This document shows positions 32,582 through 43,849 of a DNA stretch of 64,000 nucleotides, piece by piece. This stretch comes from Allobosea sp. BH3 (GTDB lineage Bacteria > Pseudomonadota > Alphaproteobacteria > Rhizobiales > Beijerinckiaceae), in the NCBI RefSeq assembly GCF_025499465.1, contig NZ_JAIMCA010000001.1:868001-932000 (forward strand), given 5' to 3'. The notes below the pieces were generated by a model that searched no databases, had not been told where the DNA came from, and saw only the letters and a list, made by a program, of their open reading frames with translations. The stretch's first letter is position 1; each line of letters begins with the position of its first letter. Both the position numbers and the translations under genes were made by a program.

Positions 32582-32854
32582 ATGGACGTCGTCGAGAAGC
32601 CCGAGGAGAACCGTTTCGAGCTGTCGCTCGACGGCGGCACAGCGCTCGTCGCCTATCAGCGCGACGGCAACCGCCTCGTGCTGCTTCACACCGAGGTTCC
32701 CTCTGAATTCTCCGGCCAGGGCATCGGCTCGCGGCTGGCCAAGGGCGTGCTCGACCAGATCAGGGCGAGCGGGCGCAAGGCGGTGATCCGTTGCCCGTTC
32801 CTGAAGGAATGGATCGCCCGCCACCCCGAATACGACGATATCGTCGACGGCTGA
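32582..32854 (+). CDS. Small GNAT-like acetyltransferase (YjdJ type)
   Basis: A 90-residue minimal acetyltransferase consisting almost only of the acetyl-CoA-binding half. The motif EVPSEFSGQGIGSRLAKGVLDQIRASGRKAV is the pyrophosphate loop and helix, and CPFLKEWIARHPEYDDIV is the conserved C-terminus of this subgroup. No substrate is known. It starts 4 bp after the glucan gene stop and ends 15 bp before the glutathione transferase gene, so it is inside an operon. Confidence 0.85.
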   Translation: MDVVEKPEENRFELSLDGGTALVAYQRDGNRLVLLHTEVPSEFSGQGIGSRLAKGVLDQIRASGRKAVIRCPFLKEWIARHPEYDDIVDG

Positions 32855-32869
32855 GCGGAGACTTAAGCG

Positions 32870-33832
32870 ATGGGATTGCTCGTCGACGGGCGCTGGCAGG
32901 ACCAGTGGTACGACACGGCCAAGAGCGGCGGGCGCTTCGTCCGCTCGGAAAGCGCCTTCCGCAACTGGGTCACGGCAGACGGCTCAGCCGGGCCGAGCGG
33001 CAAGGGCGGCTTCAGGGCGCAGCCCGGCCGCTACCATCTCTATGTCTCGCTCGCCTGCCCCTGGGCCCATCGCACCCTGATCTTCCGCAAGCTGAAAGGG
33101 CTCGAGGACGCGATCTCCGTCTCGGTCGTGCACTGGCTGATGGCCGAGAACGGTTGGACCTTCGCGCCCGGTGAAGGCGTGGTGCCGGACCCGTTCGGCG
33201 GTGCGCACTTCCTGCACGAAATCTATACCCGCGCCGACCCGCAATATTCCGGCCGCGTCACCGTGCCGGTGCTCTGGGACAGGCAGGAGGGCACGATCGT
33301 CAGCAACGAATCCTCCGAGATCATCCGCATGCTGAACGCGGCCTTCGACGGCGTCGGGGCCAAGCCCGGTGACTACTATCCCGAGGCGCTGCGCCCCGAG
33401 ATCGACGCGCTGAACGAGCGCATCTACGGCACGGTCAACAATGGCGTCTACAAGGCCGGCTTCGCCACCACGCAGGACGCCTATGAGGAAGCGCTCAAGC
33501 CGCTCTTCGAGACGCTGGACTGGCTGGAGGAGCGGCTGGGCTCGCGTCGCTACCTCACCGGCGGCAGCCTGACCGAGGCCGACTGGCGTCTCTTCACCAC
33601 GCTGATTCGCTTCGACCCGGTCTATGTCGGGCATTTCAAGTGCAACATCCGGCGCATCGCCGACTATCCGCGGCTCTCGGCCTATCTGCGCGCGCTCTAC
33701 CATGTCGAGGGCGTCGCGGAGACCGTGAACTTCGCCCATATCAAGGGGCATTATTACGAGAGCCACCGCACGATCAATCCGACGGGAATCGTGCCGGTCG
33801 GGCCGGACATGAGCGCGCTGCTCGGGATCTGA
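32870..33832 (+). CDS. Glutathionyl-hydroquinone reductase (Xi-class GST, YqjG/ECM4-like)
   Basis: A 320-residue enzyme that reduces glutathionyl-hydroquinones with glutathione. The catalytic cysteine is C63 in SLACPWAHRTL, the Xi-class signature, and VPVLWDRQEGTIVSNESSEIIRMLN supplies the glutathione site. The C-terminal helical domain has GGSLTEADWRLFTTLIRFDPVYVGHFKCN, also diagnostic. The length is typical. Its stop codon directly abuts that of the Fur gene on the opposite strand, with no base between them. Confidence 0.92.
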   Translation: MGLLVDGRWQDQWYDTAKSGGRFVRSESAFRNWVTADGSAGPSGKGGFRAQPGRYHLYVSLACPWAHRTLIFRKLKGLEDAISVSVVHWLMAENGWTFAPGEGVVPDPFGGAHFLHEIYTRADPQYSGRVTVPVLWDRQEGTIVSNESSEIIRMLNAAFDGVGAKPGDYYPEALRPEIDALNERIYGTVNNGVYKAGFATTQDAYEEALKPLFETLDWLEERLGSRRYLTGGSLTEADWRLFTTLIRFDPVYVGHFKCNIRRIADYPRLSAYLRALYHVEGVAETVNFAHIKGHYYESHRTINPTGIVPVGPDMSALLGI

Positions 33833-34282
33833 TTACTTCCGGCCGCCCTTGCGCGCCGGCTGCTTCTTGCGGCCGTAGAGCTCCAGCCGGTGGCGGACCA
33901 GATCGTAGCCGAGCTCGGCCGCGATGCGCCGCTGCAGCTCCTCGATCGCATCCGAGGAGAACTCGATCACCTCGCCCGAATCGATGTCGATCAGGTGGTC
34001 GTGATGCTCCTGGTCGGCGTGCTCGTAGCGCGAGATTCCGTCCTCGAAGGCATGGCGCTCGATCGCCCCTTGCGATTCCAGCACCTTCATCGTGCGGTAA
34101 ACGGTCGAGAGCGACAGCGTCGGATCGAGCGCGAAGGCGCGAGTAAAGATGCCCTTCGCGTCGGGATGGTCGTCCGCCTCGGCCAGAACGCGCAGGATCA
34201 GCCGCCGCTGCTGCGTCATGCGCAGCCCGGCTCCCTTGAGCTGGCTCTCGAAATCAGCAACGCGCCGGTCGACTTCGGTCAT
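33833..34282 (-). CDS. fur: Fur-family metal-responsive regulator (Fur/Mur type)
   Basis: A 149-residue repressor. The winged helix spans about residues 12-85 (LRMTQQRRLILRVLAEADDHP and STVYRTMKVLESQGAIERH). The regulatory metal site is around EHADQEHHDHLIDIDSGEVIEF (H93, H94, D95, H96). The C-terminal cysteine pairs that bind structural zinc in many Fur proteins are absent, as in alphaproteobacterial Fur/Mur, which often respond to manganese. It is not Irr-like, since the heme regulatory motif is missing. The start at 34282 is chosen to match the family N-terminus. A small intergenic region with repeats lies upstream. Confidence 0.88.
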   Translation of the reverse strand: MTEVDRRVADFESQLKGAGLRMTQQRRLILRVLAEADDHPDAKGIFTRAFALDPTLSLSTVYRTMKVLESQGAIERHAFEDGISRYEHADQEHHDHLIDIDSGEVIEFSSDAIEELQRRIAAELGYDLVRHRLELYGRKKQPARKGGRK

Positions 34283-34304
34283 GACCTGCCCATAGCAATG
34301 CACG

Positions 34305-34376
34305 CGCGTAATTGCAAAAGCAGCTAGATGAACATCATTTTCATTTGCAGCATCGACGCTGGCGACGCGTAATTGC
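34305..34376. promoter_or_regulatory. Direct repeats and AT-rich box upstream of fur
   Basis: CGCGTAATTGC occurs twice, at 34305-34315 and 34366-34376, 61 bp apart, flanking an AT-rich stretch with TGAACATCATTTTCA (an imperfect inverted repeat). This is the 106-bp gap that should carry the fur promoter. Fur/Mur boxes are AT-rich palindromes, so autoregulation is plausible but not shown. Confidence 0.35.
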
Positions 34377-34388
34377 GTGGGCTTCTGC

Positions 34389-35381
34389 CTATCGGCCCAG
34401 CTCCGCCGCGATGCCGGCGACCAGCTCGAAGGAGCGCTTGCGCTTGTCGTGATCGTAGATCGGCGCCGTGACCATGATCTCGTCGGCCTGCGTGTCGCGG
34501 ACGAATTCACCGAGCGTGCGCTTCAAGGTCTCGGGCGAGCCGATGAAGGCATAGCGCAGCATCTGCCGGACATGCCCCTTCTCGGCGGGGGTCCAGTAGC
34601 TCTCCATATCTGCGATCGGCGGCTGCAGCTTGCCGCGCGCGCCGCGCACCATGCCGACGAAACGCTGCTGCAGCGAGCTCGCGAGATACTGCGCCTCCTC
34701 GTCGGTATCGGCCGCGACGATGTTGATTCCCGGCATGGCATGGGGCGTCGCAAGCTGCTCGGACGGCTTGAAGCGCTCGCGATAGACGGCGAGCGCCTGC
34801 ATCAGCGCGTCCGGAGCGAAGTGCGAGGCGAAGCTGTAGGGCAAGCCGAGCTCGGCCGCGAGCTGGGCGCCGAACAGGCTCGACCCCAGGATCCAGAGCG
34901 GCACGTTCGAGCCCTCGCCGGGCACGGCGCGGATCGCCTGATTCGGCCCGGCCGGCGCGAACAGCGCCTGCAGCTCCAGCACGTCCTGCGGAAAGCTGTC
35001 GGACGACATCGGGCTGCGACGCAGCGCCCGCAGGGTCAGCTGGTCGGTGCCGGGCGCCCGGCCGAGGCCGAGATCGATGCGGCCCGGAAAGAGCGCCTCC
35101 AGCGTGCCGAACTGCTCGGCGATCACGAGCGGCGCATGGTTGGGCAGCATGATGCCCCCCGCCCCGATCCGCATCGTGCTGGTCGCGGCGGCGAGCTGCC
35201 CGATCACGACGGAGGTCGCGGCGCTGGCGATGCCGACCATGTTGTGATGCTCGGCCACCCAGTAGCGCGTGAAGCCCAGCCGCTCGGCGTGGCGCGCGAG
35301 GTCGATCGACTTCAGCAGTGCTTCCCGAGGCCCCTCCCCTTCGATGACGGGGACGAGGTCGAGGACGGAGATCGCGACCAT
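34389..35381 (-). CDS. LLM-class flavin-dependent monooxygenase
   Basis: A 330-residue luciferase-like oxidoreductase that uses reduced flavin. It starts with [18 protein letters not shown], and the family motifs [32 protein letters not shown] and [29 protein letters not shown] (here [20 protein letters not shown]) are all clear. It belongs to the MsnO8-like group. Substrate is unknown. It is transcribed toward fur, 106 bp away, on the same strand; no clear ribosome binding site helps confirm the start but the N-terminus fits the family exactly. Confidence 0.9.
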   Translation of the reverse strand: MVAISVLDLVPVIEGEGPREALLKSIDLARHAERLGFTRYWVAEHHNMVGIASAATSVVIGQLAAATSTMRIGAGGIMLPNHAPLVIAEQFGTLEALFPGRIDLGLGRAPGTDQLTLRALRRSPMSSDSFPQDVLELQALFAPAGPNQAIRAVPGEGSNVPLWILGSSLFGAQLAAELGLPYSFASHFAPDALMQALAVYRERFKPSEQLATPHAMPGINIVAADTDEEAQYLASSLQQRFVGMVRGARGKLQPPIADMESYWTPAEKGHVRQMLRYAFIGSPETLKRTLGEFVRDTQADEIMVTAPIYDHDKRKRSFELVAGIAAELGR

Positions 35382-35574
35382 GTCGGATCCTCAGGGCTGG
35401 CGCCGGAGCCGGCGCGAGAGGCAGGACTTCACCAGATGGGAAGGTTCCCCACCACGTTCCAGAGGCGGCGCCGCATCGTCATGGCGCGCCTGCGCTGACG
35501 TTCTGGCGGAACGAGGAAGCGGCCGCTGCGTTGCTTGCTGGAGAGCTTCAATTTTTGAGCTGGAGGGAAGGACC

Positions 35575-35784
35575 ATGCATACGAGCCACCACAACCCGGC
35601 GAAGGAAAGTCTGCGCAAGGAGCAGAAGGAGCAGCGCAAGGCCGAGCGTGAGCACGGCAAGGACGCGCTGCTCGACCAGGCGCTGGAAGACACTTTCCCG
35701 GCCAGCGACCCTGTCGCGGCTCAGGCCACCGTCACGCCCGGCGCCGCTGAGGGACGCAAGGGCGACGACAAGCCCAAGACCTGA
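35575..35784 (+). CDS. Small hydrophilic protein with FPASDPVA motif
   Basis: A 69-residue, highly charged protein. The N-terminal half is a Lys/Glu/Arg-rich helix (KESLRKEQKEQRKAEREHGKD); the middle has DQALEDTFPASDPVA, a short motif I know from small Hyphomicrobiales proteins of unknown function, often stress-linked. A strong GGAGGGAAGG ribosome binding site precedes the ATG. There is no signal peptide. The longer frame upstream is discarded because it lacks a site and has random composition. Confidence 0.65.
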   Translation: MHTSHHNPAKESLRKEQKEQRKAEREHGKDALLDQALEDTFPASDPVAAQATVTPGAAEGRKGDDKPKT

Positions 35785-35799
35785 TTCGGCTGCGGGAAC

Positions 35800-37059
35800 T
35801 CAGTCCCGCTGATAGAGCAGGCGGGCGCGGATCGTGCCGTCGAGCGCGCGGATTTCGCGCAGGATGTCGCGTGCCTCGACGGAGGAGACGCCGTCCGCCT
35901 CCATCACGACATAGCCGACCTCGCCGTCGGTCTGGTAGTTCTGCGCGGCGATATTGACCTGCCGGCTGGCGAAGACGTCGTTGAGGCGGCGCAGCATGCC
36001 CGGCACATTGCGCTGGACATGGATGAAGCGCGTGCCGATGGCGCGCGCCGGCAGCTGCACCTGCGGGAAATTGACCGCGCCCACGGTCGAGCCCACATCG
36101 GAATAATCGACGAGCTTGCGCGCCACCTCGGCGCCGATGCGCTCCTGCGCCTCCTCGGTCGAGCCACCGACATGCGGCGTCAGGATGACGTTGGCGCAGC
36201 CCTGCAGCGGCGAGACGAAGCGCTCGCTGTTCGATTTGGGCTCGACCGGGAAGACGTCGACGGCAGCACCCGCTAGATGGCCGCTCTTCAGCGCCGAGGC
36301 GAGAGCCTCGAGATCGACCACCGTGCCGCGCGAATTGTTGATGAGGTAGCTGCCGCGGTTCATCTGGGCGAGCTGCTCGGCCCCGATCATGCCGTGGGTC
36401 TGCGGCGTCTCGGGAACGTGCAGCGAGACGATATCCGCCGTTCCGAGCAACTCGTTGAGGCTGCCGACCGCCTCCGTGTTGCCGTGGCGCAGCCGGTCGG
36501 TGTGATCGAAATAGATCACGCGCATGCCCATCGCCTCGGCCAGCGTCGAGAGCTGGCTGCCGATATTGCCGTAGCCGACGATGCCGAGCGTCTTGCCCCG
36601 CACCTCGAAGGAGCCGTCCGCCGACTTGTCCCAGCCGCCGTCATGCGCCGCGCGCGAGCGGTCCGGGATGCGGCGCAGCAGCATCACGATCTCGCCGATG
36701 GTCAATTCGGCGACGCTGCGCGTGTTGGAGAACGGTGCGTTGAAGACCGGCACGCCGCGCTGGCGCGCCGCTTCGAGATCGACCTGATTGGTGCCGACAG
36801 AGAAGCAGCCGACGGCGAAGAGCCTGTCCGCCGCGGCGAAGATCTCCGGAGTGAGCTGGGTGCGCGAGCGGATGCCGAGCACATGCACACCCTGGATCGC
36901 CTCTACCAGCGCGTCGCGGTCGAGCGCCTTTGGCAGCCGCTCCATATTGACGTAGCCGGCCTGCTGCAGCAGCTCGACGGCGGAATCGTTGATGCCTTCC
37001 AGCAGCAGGACCTTGATCCGGTCCTTCGGGAGGGAAAGGCGTTCGCTCAGCTTGGTCAT
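35800..37059 (-). CDS. serA: D-3-phosphoglycerate dehydrogenase
   Basis: First enzyme of serine synthesis, oxidising 3-phosphoglycerate with NAD. 419 residues: the catalytic domain comes first (LEGINDSAVELLQQAGY), then the Rossmann fold with LGIVGYGNIGSQLSTLAEAMGM. The active-site Arg, Glu and His lie in NNSRGTVVD, the following segment and TPHVGGSTEEAQERIG. A C-terminal ACT domain (about 345-419, NVPGMLRRLNDVFAS and GEVGYVVMEAD) could bind serine for feedback control. This is the roughly 410-residue E. coli type. A consensus promoter lies upstream at 37114-37141. Confidence 0.92.
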   Translation of the reverse strand: MTKLSERLSLPKDRIKVLLLEGINDSAVELLQQAGYVNMERLPKALDRDALVEAIQGVHVLGIRSRTQLTPEIFAAADRLFAVGCFSVGTNQVDLEAARQRGVPVFNAPFSNTRSVAELTIGEIVMLLRRIPDRSRAAHDGGWDKSADGSFEVRGKTLGIVGYGNIGSQLSTLAEAMGMRVIYFDHTDRLRHGNTEAVGSLNELLGTADIVSLHVPETPQTHGMIGAEQLAQMNRGSYLINNSRGTVVDLEALASALKSGHLAGAAVDVFPVEPKSNSERFVSPLQGCANVILTPHVGGSTEEAQERIGAEVARKLVDYSDVGSTVGAVNFPQVQLPARAIGTRFIHVQRNVPGMLRRLNDVFASRQVNIAAQNYQTDGEVGYVVMEADGVSSVEARDILREIRALDGTIRARLLYQRD

Positions 37060-37113
37060 GGCCGTCACGCTGGTGGAAGAATCCACTTGGAAGGATCCAT
37101 TGGGGGAGCGGTT

Positions 37114-37141
37114 GCTATAGTCCTCGCCGCGCGGGAGGCAA
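37114..37141 (-). promoter_or_regulatory. Sigma-70-type promoter for serA
   Basis: Minus-strand -35 TTGCCT (37141-37136) and -10 TATAGC (37119-37114), 16-base spacer. Transcription would start near 37107, leaving a leader of about 48 bases that contains two copies of GGAT(C/T)CTTCCA. Confidence 0.5.
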
Positions 37142-37167
37142 CCGCTTTCAGCGCAGGGCAGCCGCGC

Positions 37168-37217
37168 CTGGAGCCAGATCCGATCAGGTTGCCTCAACTT
37201 GATCGGCCCGTGCTCTA
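37168..37217 (-). repeat. Second copy of the TAGAGC/GATCAGGTTG repeat
   Basis: Read on the minus strand, it begins TAGAGCAC, whose TAG is the stop codon of the nfeD-like gene. It continues with the palindrome CCGATCAAGTTG-AGG-CAACCTGATCGG and ends with GGCTCCAG. It matches both ends and the core of the element at 21050-21136 but is shorter by about 35 bp. Confidence 0.7.
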
Positions 37218-37661
37218 CGCCTTCTCGACCACCAGCGTCGCGCCCTCGACACGCACGACCCTGACCTCACTCCCTGCAAGAAGCTCCGGACCGGTGATGC
37301 GCCAGGAAGAATCCCCCACCCGGATGCGGCCTTCGCCGCCGGTCATAGTCGCCTCCAGCCGGAAGACCTTACCGACGAGCTGCCGGCCACGATCGTTGAG
37401 GCCGGTGGCGGCGTCGGGCTCCTCGCCCCTGTGGCGCGTCAGCAGCCGCCCGGCGATCACGCAGGCCACCGCCAGGGCGGCGAAGACCAGCATCGCCGCC
37501 TGCCAGCCGATACCTGACAGGCCCACGACCAGCCCGGTCAGCAGCGCTGCAAGCCCGAGCCAGATCAGGAAGATACCCGGCGCCAGCATCTCCGCGCCGA
37601 TCAGGAGGAGGCCGAGAATAGCCCAGCTCCAGCCACCGAGATTGACAAATCCTTCCAGCAT
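37215..37661 (-). CDS. NfeD-family membrane protein
   Basis: A 148-residue protein with two or three N-terminal membrane helices (WSWAILGLLLIGAEMLAPGIFLIWLGLAALLTGLVVG and the next segment) and a C-terminal OB-fold (about 85-148, GKVFRLEATMTGGEGRIRVGDSSWRITGPELLAGSEVRVVRVEG). This is the short NfeD1b type, which works with an SPFH partner in membrane quality control. The partner gene lies 12 bp upstream on the same strand. Its TAG stop codon is provided by a dispersed repeat. Confidence 0.88.
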   Translation of the reverse strand: MLEGFVNLGGWSWAILGLLLIGAEMLAPGIFLIWLGLAALLTGLVVGLSGIGWQAAMLVFAALAVACVIAGRLLTRHRGEEPDAATGLNDRGRQLVGKVFRLEATMTGGEGRIRVGDSSWRITGPELLAGSEVRVVRVEGATLVVEKA

Positions 37662-37673
37662 GACGACCTCGTC

Positions 37674-38654
37674 TCAGGCGCCGGTTCGCCCGGAGACCGG
37701 GACCGAGCCGCCATTGCGGCGCGTCGCGACGGCTTCATCGCCGAACACCGCCTTGGTGAGCTGCGCGATGCCGCCGACCGTGCCAGCGAGCGCAGCGGCC
37801 TCGATCGGCACGATCACGACCTTGCTGTTGTTGCCGCTCGCAATCGCCTTCAGCGCCTCGGTGTAGCGCTCGGCAATCAGGAAGTTGGCCGCCTGGATGT
37901 CACCCTTGCTGATCGCCTCGGAGACCATGGCGGTCGCGGCGGCCTCCGCCTGCGCCAACCGCTCGCGCGCCTCGGCATCGCGCAAGGCCGCTTCCTTGCG
38001 GCCCTCGGCGGCAAGGATCTGTGACTGCTTCTGGCCCTCGGCCTTGAGGATCTCCGCCTGACGCAGGCCTTCGGCCTCGAGCACGGCGGCGCGCTTCTCG
38101 CGCTCGGCCTTCATCTGCCGGTTCATCGCCCCGGCGATGTCGGCTGGCGGCAGGATGTCGCGGATCTCGATGCGCGTCACCTTGACGCCCCAGGGCGAGG
38201 CGGCCGCATCCATGACGCGGAGCAGCCGCTCGTTGATCTCGTCGCGGTGCGAAAGCAGCTGGTCGAGGTCCATCGAGCCGACGACCGTGCGGATATTGGT
38301 CATGGTCAGGACCATCAGCGCGTCGCTGAGCGAGGACACCTCGTAGCAGGCCTTGGCCGCGTCGAGCACCTGGAAGAAGGCAGCGGCATCGATCCTGACG
38401 CCCGCATTGTCCTTGGTGATCGCCTCCTGGGAGGGAATGTCGAGCACCTGCTCCATCACGTTCACCTTGTGCCCGATACGGTCGATCCAGGGCACGATCA
38501 GGCCAAGCCCCGCGCTCAGCGTGCGCGAATAGCGGCCGAAGCGCTCGACGGTATAGTTGTAGCCCTGCGGCACGGTCCGCACGCCGCGTGCAATCGTCAG
38601 CACGACCAGTGCGACGATCACGATGACGGCGATATTGAAGCCCGACAGATCCAT
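37674..38654 (-). CDS. SPFH/Band 7 protein (QmcA-like)
   Basis: A 326-residue membrane scaffold protein. One N-terminal helix (AVIVIVALVVLTIA) precedes the SPFH domain (about 25-190, PQGYNYTVERFGRYSRTLSAGLGLIVPWID and WGVKVTRIEIRDILPP). After it comes a long coiled coil rich in Ala/Glu/Arg (about 190-270, EREKRAAVLEAEGLRQAEILKAEG repeats), which drives large ring-like oligomers. The start at 38654 has a GGGGGAA site. It forms an operon with the nfeD-like gene. Confidence 0.9.
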   Translation of the reverse strand: MDLSGFNIAVIVIVALVVLTIARGVRTVPQGYNYTVERFGRYSRTLSAGLGLIVPWIDRIGHKVNVMEQVLDIPSQEAITKDNAGVRIDAAAFFQVLDAAKACYEVSSLSDALMVLTMTNIRTVVGSMDLDQLLSHRDEINERLLRVMDAAASPWGVKVTRIEIRDILPPADIAGAMNRQMKAEREKRAAVLEAEGLRQAEILKAEGQKQSQILAAEGRKEAALRDAEARERLAQAEAAATAMVSEAISKGDIQAANFLIAERYTEALKAIASGNNSKVVIVPIEAAALAGTVGGIAQLTKAVFGDEAVATRRNGGSVPVSGRTGA

Positions 38655-38774
38655 GCTGTTTCCCCCGCGGCGCCGGAGACGCCAGCCCTGCCTGTTGCGG
38701 CGCAAGACTGGCGGCTGGGACGTGAGGATGCAAGGGCGCCGCGTGCTCGATGCCTTCCTCACTGGTCCGAGGGC

Positions 38775-38825
38775 GGTCCCTCATCCCTGCCCTTCTCCGA
38801 CTCGGGAGAAGGGTTCCCCGCGCCC
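38775..38825. repeat. CCCTTCTCC hairpin repeat
   Basis: Contains GGTCCCTCATCCCTGCCC, then a 9-bp stem CCCTTCTCC / GGAGAAGGG around a short loop, then GTTCCCCGCGCC. The element at 40650 has the same order of blocks. It lies in the gap between the sulP and QmcA-like genes. Confidence 0.6.
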
Positions 38826-38860
38826 GGTAGATCCAAGCTTCGACCTACTTTACCGCTGCC

Positions 38861-40345
38861 TCAATGCGCGGCGGGAGCGGGAGCGCCCTCCGGCTTGTCA
38901 TGCGCCGCAAAGCGCTCGACCATCGTCGCGCTGGCTTCGTTGAGACCGACGATCTCCACGGCCCGCCCATTCCGGCGTGCCTTGAGAACGACGCGATCGA
39001 GCGCGCCCACGGCGGAAATATCCCAGAAATGGGCCGCGTGGACGTCGATCACGATCCGCTCGACGGGCTCGAGTACATCGATCGACTCCGTGAAGGCGCC
39101 GGCCGAAGCGAAGAAGACCTGCCCCGTCACCCGGTAGGTGCGGACGCGCCCATCCTCGGACAGTTCCGAGACGACATGGCTGAGCCGCGAAACCTTGCCG
39201 GCGAAAAAGACGCCGGACAGGAGCACCCCAACCAGCACGCCGATGGCGAGATCCTTCGTCGCGACCACCACCGCCACCGTCGCGAGCATCACAACCGAGG
39301 AAGCCAGCGGGTTGGTGCGCAGCTGCAGCAGCGAGCGCCACTGGAACGTGTTGACCGACACCATGATCATCACCGCGGTCAGCGCGGCGACCGGCACGAT
39401 GGCGAGCAGATCCTGCAGCAGGACCAGCAGGACGAGCAGGAAGGCGCCGGCGACCAGCGTCGAGAGCCGCCCTCGCGCACCCGAGGAGACATTGATCACC
39501 GACTGGCCGATCATCGCACAGCCGCCCATGCCGCCGAACACCGCCGACGTCATGTTGGCCAGCCCTTGCCCGACGCATTCGCGGCTCTTGTTGCTGGTGC
39601 TGTCAGTCATGTCGTCGACGATCTGCGCCGTCAGCAGGCTTTCCAGCAGCCCGACCGCGGCCAGCGTCGCCGCAAAGGGGAAGATGATCCGCAACGTCTC
39701 GAAGGTGAACGGAACCTCGGGCCAGCCAAAGGATGGGAGGGCGGAGGGCAGCTCCCCGAGCTGGGCCACGGCACGGACATCCAGCTTGAAGACGACGGAG
39801 ACGATCGTGACCACGACGATGGCGACCAGCGGCGCGGGAACGGCCCGCGTGATGCGCGGGAAGCCGTAGATGATGACGAGGCCCAGCGCGATCAGCCCGT
39901 AGGTGGCTGCGGACACGCCCGTCAGCTCCGGCAGCTGCGCCATGAAGATCAGGATGGCGAGCGCATTGACGAAGCCGGTCATGACAGAGCGCGAGACGAA
40001 GCGCATCAGCCTTCCGAGCTTGAGCAGACCGGCGCCGATCTGCAGCACGCCCATCAGGATCGTCGCGGCGAAGAGATACTGCACGCCATGGTCGCGCACG
40101 AGATCGACCATCACCACCGCCGTGGCGGCGGTGGCAGCCGAGATCATGGCGGGCCTGCCGCCGGTGAAGGCGATGACGATGGCGATCACCACCGAGGCAT
40201 AGAGGCCGACCTTGGGGTCGACGCCAGCGATGACCGAGAAGCCGATCGCCTCGGGGATCAGGGCGAGCGCGACGACGATGCCCGACAGCGCATCGGCGCG
40301 CGGGTTCGCGAACCACTCGCGCGCGAGTCCGGAATATCTGTTCAT
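38861..40345 (-). CDS. SulP-family anion transporter with STAS domain
   Basis: A 494-residue inner-membrane transporter for sulphate, bicarbonate or another anion. The SLC26/SulP motif region starts at [34 protein letters not shown], and about ten or more helices follow. The STAS domain is at about 400-485 ([20 protein letters not shown] and [26 protein letters not shown]). This group lacks long N-terminal extensions. The start at 40345 (MNRYSG) fits the family; no strong ribosome binding site is visible. The substrate cannot be told from sequence alone. Confidence 0.88.
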   Translation of the reverse strand: MNRYSGLAREWFANPRADALSGIVVALALIPEAIGFSVIAGVDPKVGLYASVVIAIVIAFTGGRPAMISAATAATAVVMVDLVRDHGVQYLFAATILMGVLQIGAGLLKLGRLMRFVSRSVMTGFVNALAILIFMAQLPELTGVSAATYGLIALGLVIIYGFPRITRAVPAPLVAIVVVTIVSVVFKLDVRAVAQLGELPSALPSFGWPEVPFTFETLRIIFPFAATLAAVGLLESLLTAQIVDDMTDSTSNKSRECVGQGLANMTSAVFGGMGGCAMIGQSVINVSSGARGRLSTLVAGAFLLVLLVLLQDLLAIVPVAALTAVMIMVSVNTFQWRSLLQLRTNPLASSVVMLATVAVVVATKDLAIGVLVGVLLSGVFFAGKVSRLSHVVSELSEDGRVRTYRVTGQVFFASAGAFTESIDVLEPVERIVIDVHAAHFWDISAVGALDRVVLKARRNGRAVEIVGLNEASATMVERFAAHDKPEGAPAPAAH

Positions 40346-40723
40346 AAGCTTGAATCCGCAGGGAGATCGGCGCCCGTGCGCGGCACGGAGCAAACGTCTC
40401 GAATGCGTGGTCCGGCGGATCGGCGGCCGGAAGAGCCACCCGGGCTTGCACCGGGTCCGAGCGAATGAGGAAGCTCTAGTCGAGCGGTTGCTGCATTGCA
40501 ACGGCGGAGGCGGCCTCGCGAATGAGTTCGCGCCTGAACCGCGATGCGTTCCCTTCTCCCGGATGGAAGAAGGTTGGCCGGAGCGCGGGATGAGGGCCTG
40601 CCCAGTCAGCAGGAGAAGCCCCGGAGCTGTCACGCGTCATTGACGGTCGGCGGTCCCTCGCCCCTGCCCCTCTCCCACCCGTGAGAGGGGTTCCCGGCGC
40701 CTCTGTTGTCGCCGTGGCGTCTC
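40346..40723. other. Gap between secA and the SulP gene
   Basis: A 378-bp region that must contain the sulP promoter and the secA transcript end. It holds a repeat at 40650-40700 and a more degenerate relative at about 40549-40600 (CCCTTCTCCCGG and GGAAGAAGG). I see no convincing gene or consensus promoter. Confidence 0.5.
40650..40700. repeat. CCCCTCTC hairpin repeat after secA
   Basis: CGGTCCCTCGCCCCTGCC followed by the stem CCCCTCTC / GAGAGGGG (40667-40690) and GTTCCCGGCGCC. Same block order as the element at 38775. It lies 24 bp after the secA stop codon and may also mark the end of that transcript. Confidence 0.6.
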
Positions 40724-43507
<2,784 letters not shown>

Positions 43508-43849
43508 GTTGGGCCTTTCAGGTGATGCTTTGAAGCTTCCGGCCGGCGCGATGCTGTTCGCGCTGCGGACGCAAGCCAGGTATTCTTGAATTGCGACCGC
43601 GTTTTAGACGCGTGCGCGGGCAGGGTCTAGGGCTTGGCCCCAGTGAATTGGGCTCTCGATGTGGGGTTTTGCCGCCCCCGTTCCAAGGGCAGCGTCCGCA
43701 GCGCCGCCGCATGGCGCCGCAGCCGATCGGCCATTGCGGTGCAAAGCTGCGTGATCCGATGCCGCAACGGCCTGAATCGCCTTGCCTTTGCCGCGTTCAA
43801 CTGGCAGTGCAGCCGCCATAATCTGGGGTTTCGACGAAAGGTCGTTCTC
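43508..43849. other. Divergent secA / parvulin intergenic region
   Basis: A 342-bp gap with promoters in both directions. For the rightward gene a plausible pair is GTTCAA (43795-43800), a 16-base spacer and CATAAT (43817-43822), leading to a start near 43829. No clear secA promoter or leader structure is visible to me. The upstream extension of the parvulin reading frame is not family-like and is treated as non-coding. Confidence 0.45.

Noticed and set aside
38864..40468. A 534-codon plus-strand frame opposite the SulP gene
   Set aside because: It reads as charged, low-complexity sequence (His/Asp/Arg repeats) typical of the antisense of a membrane protein gene.
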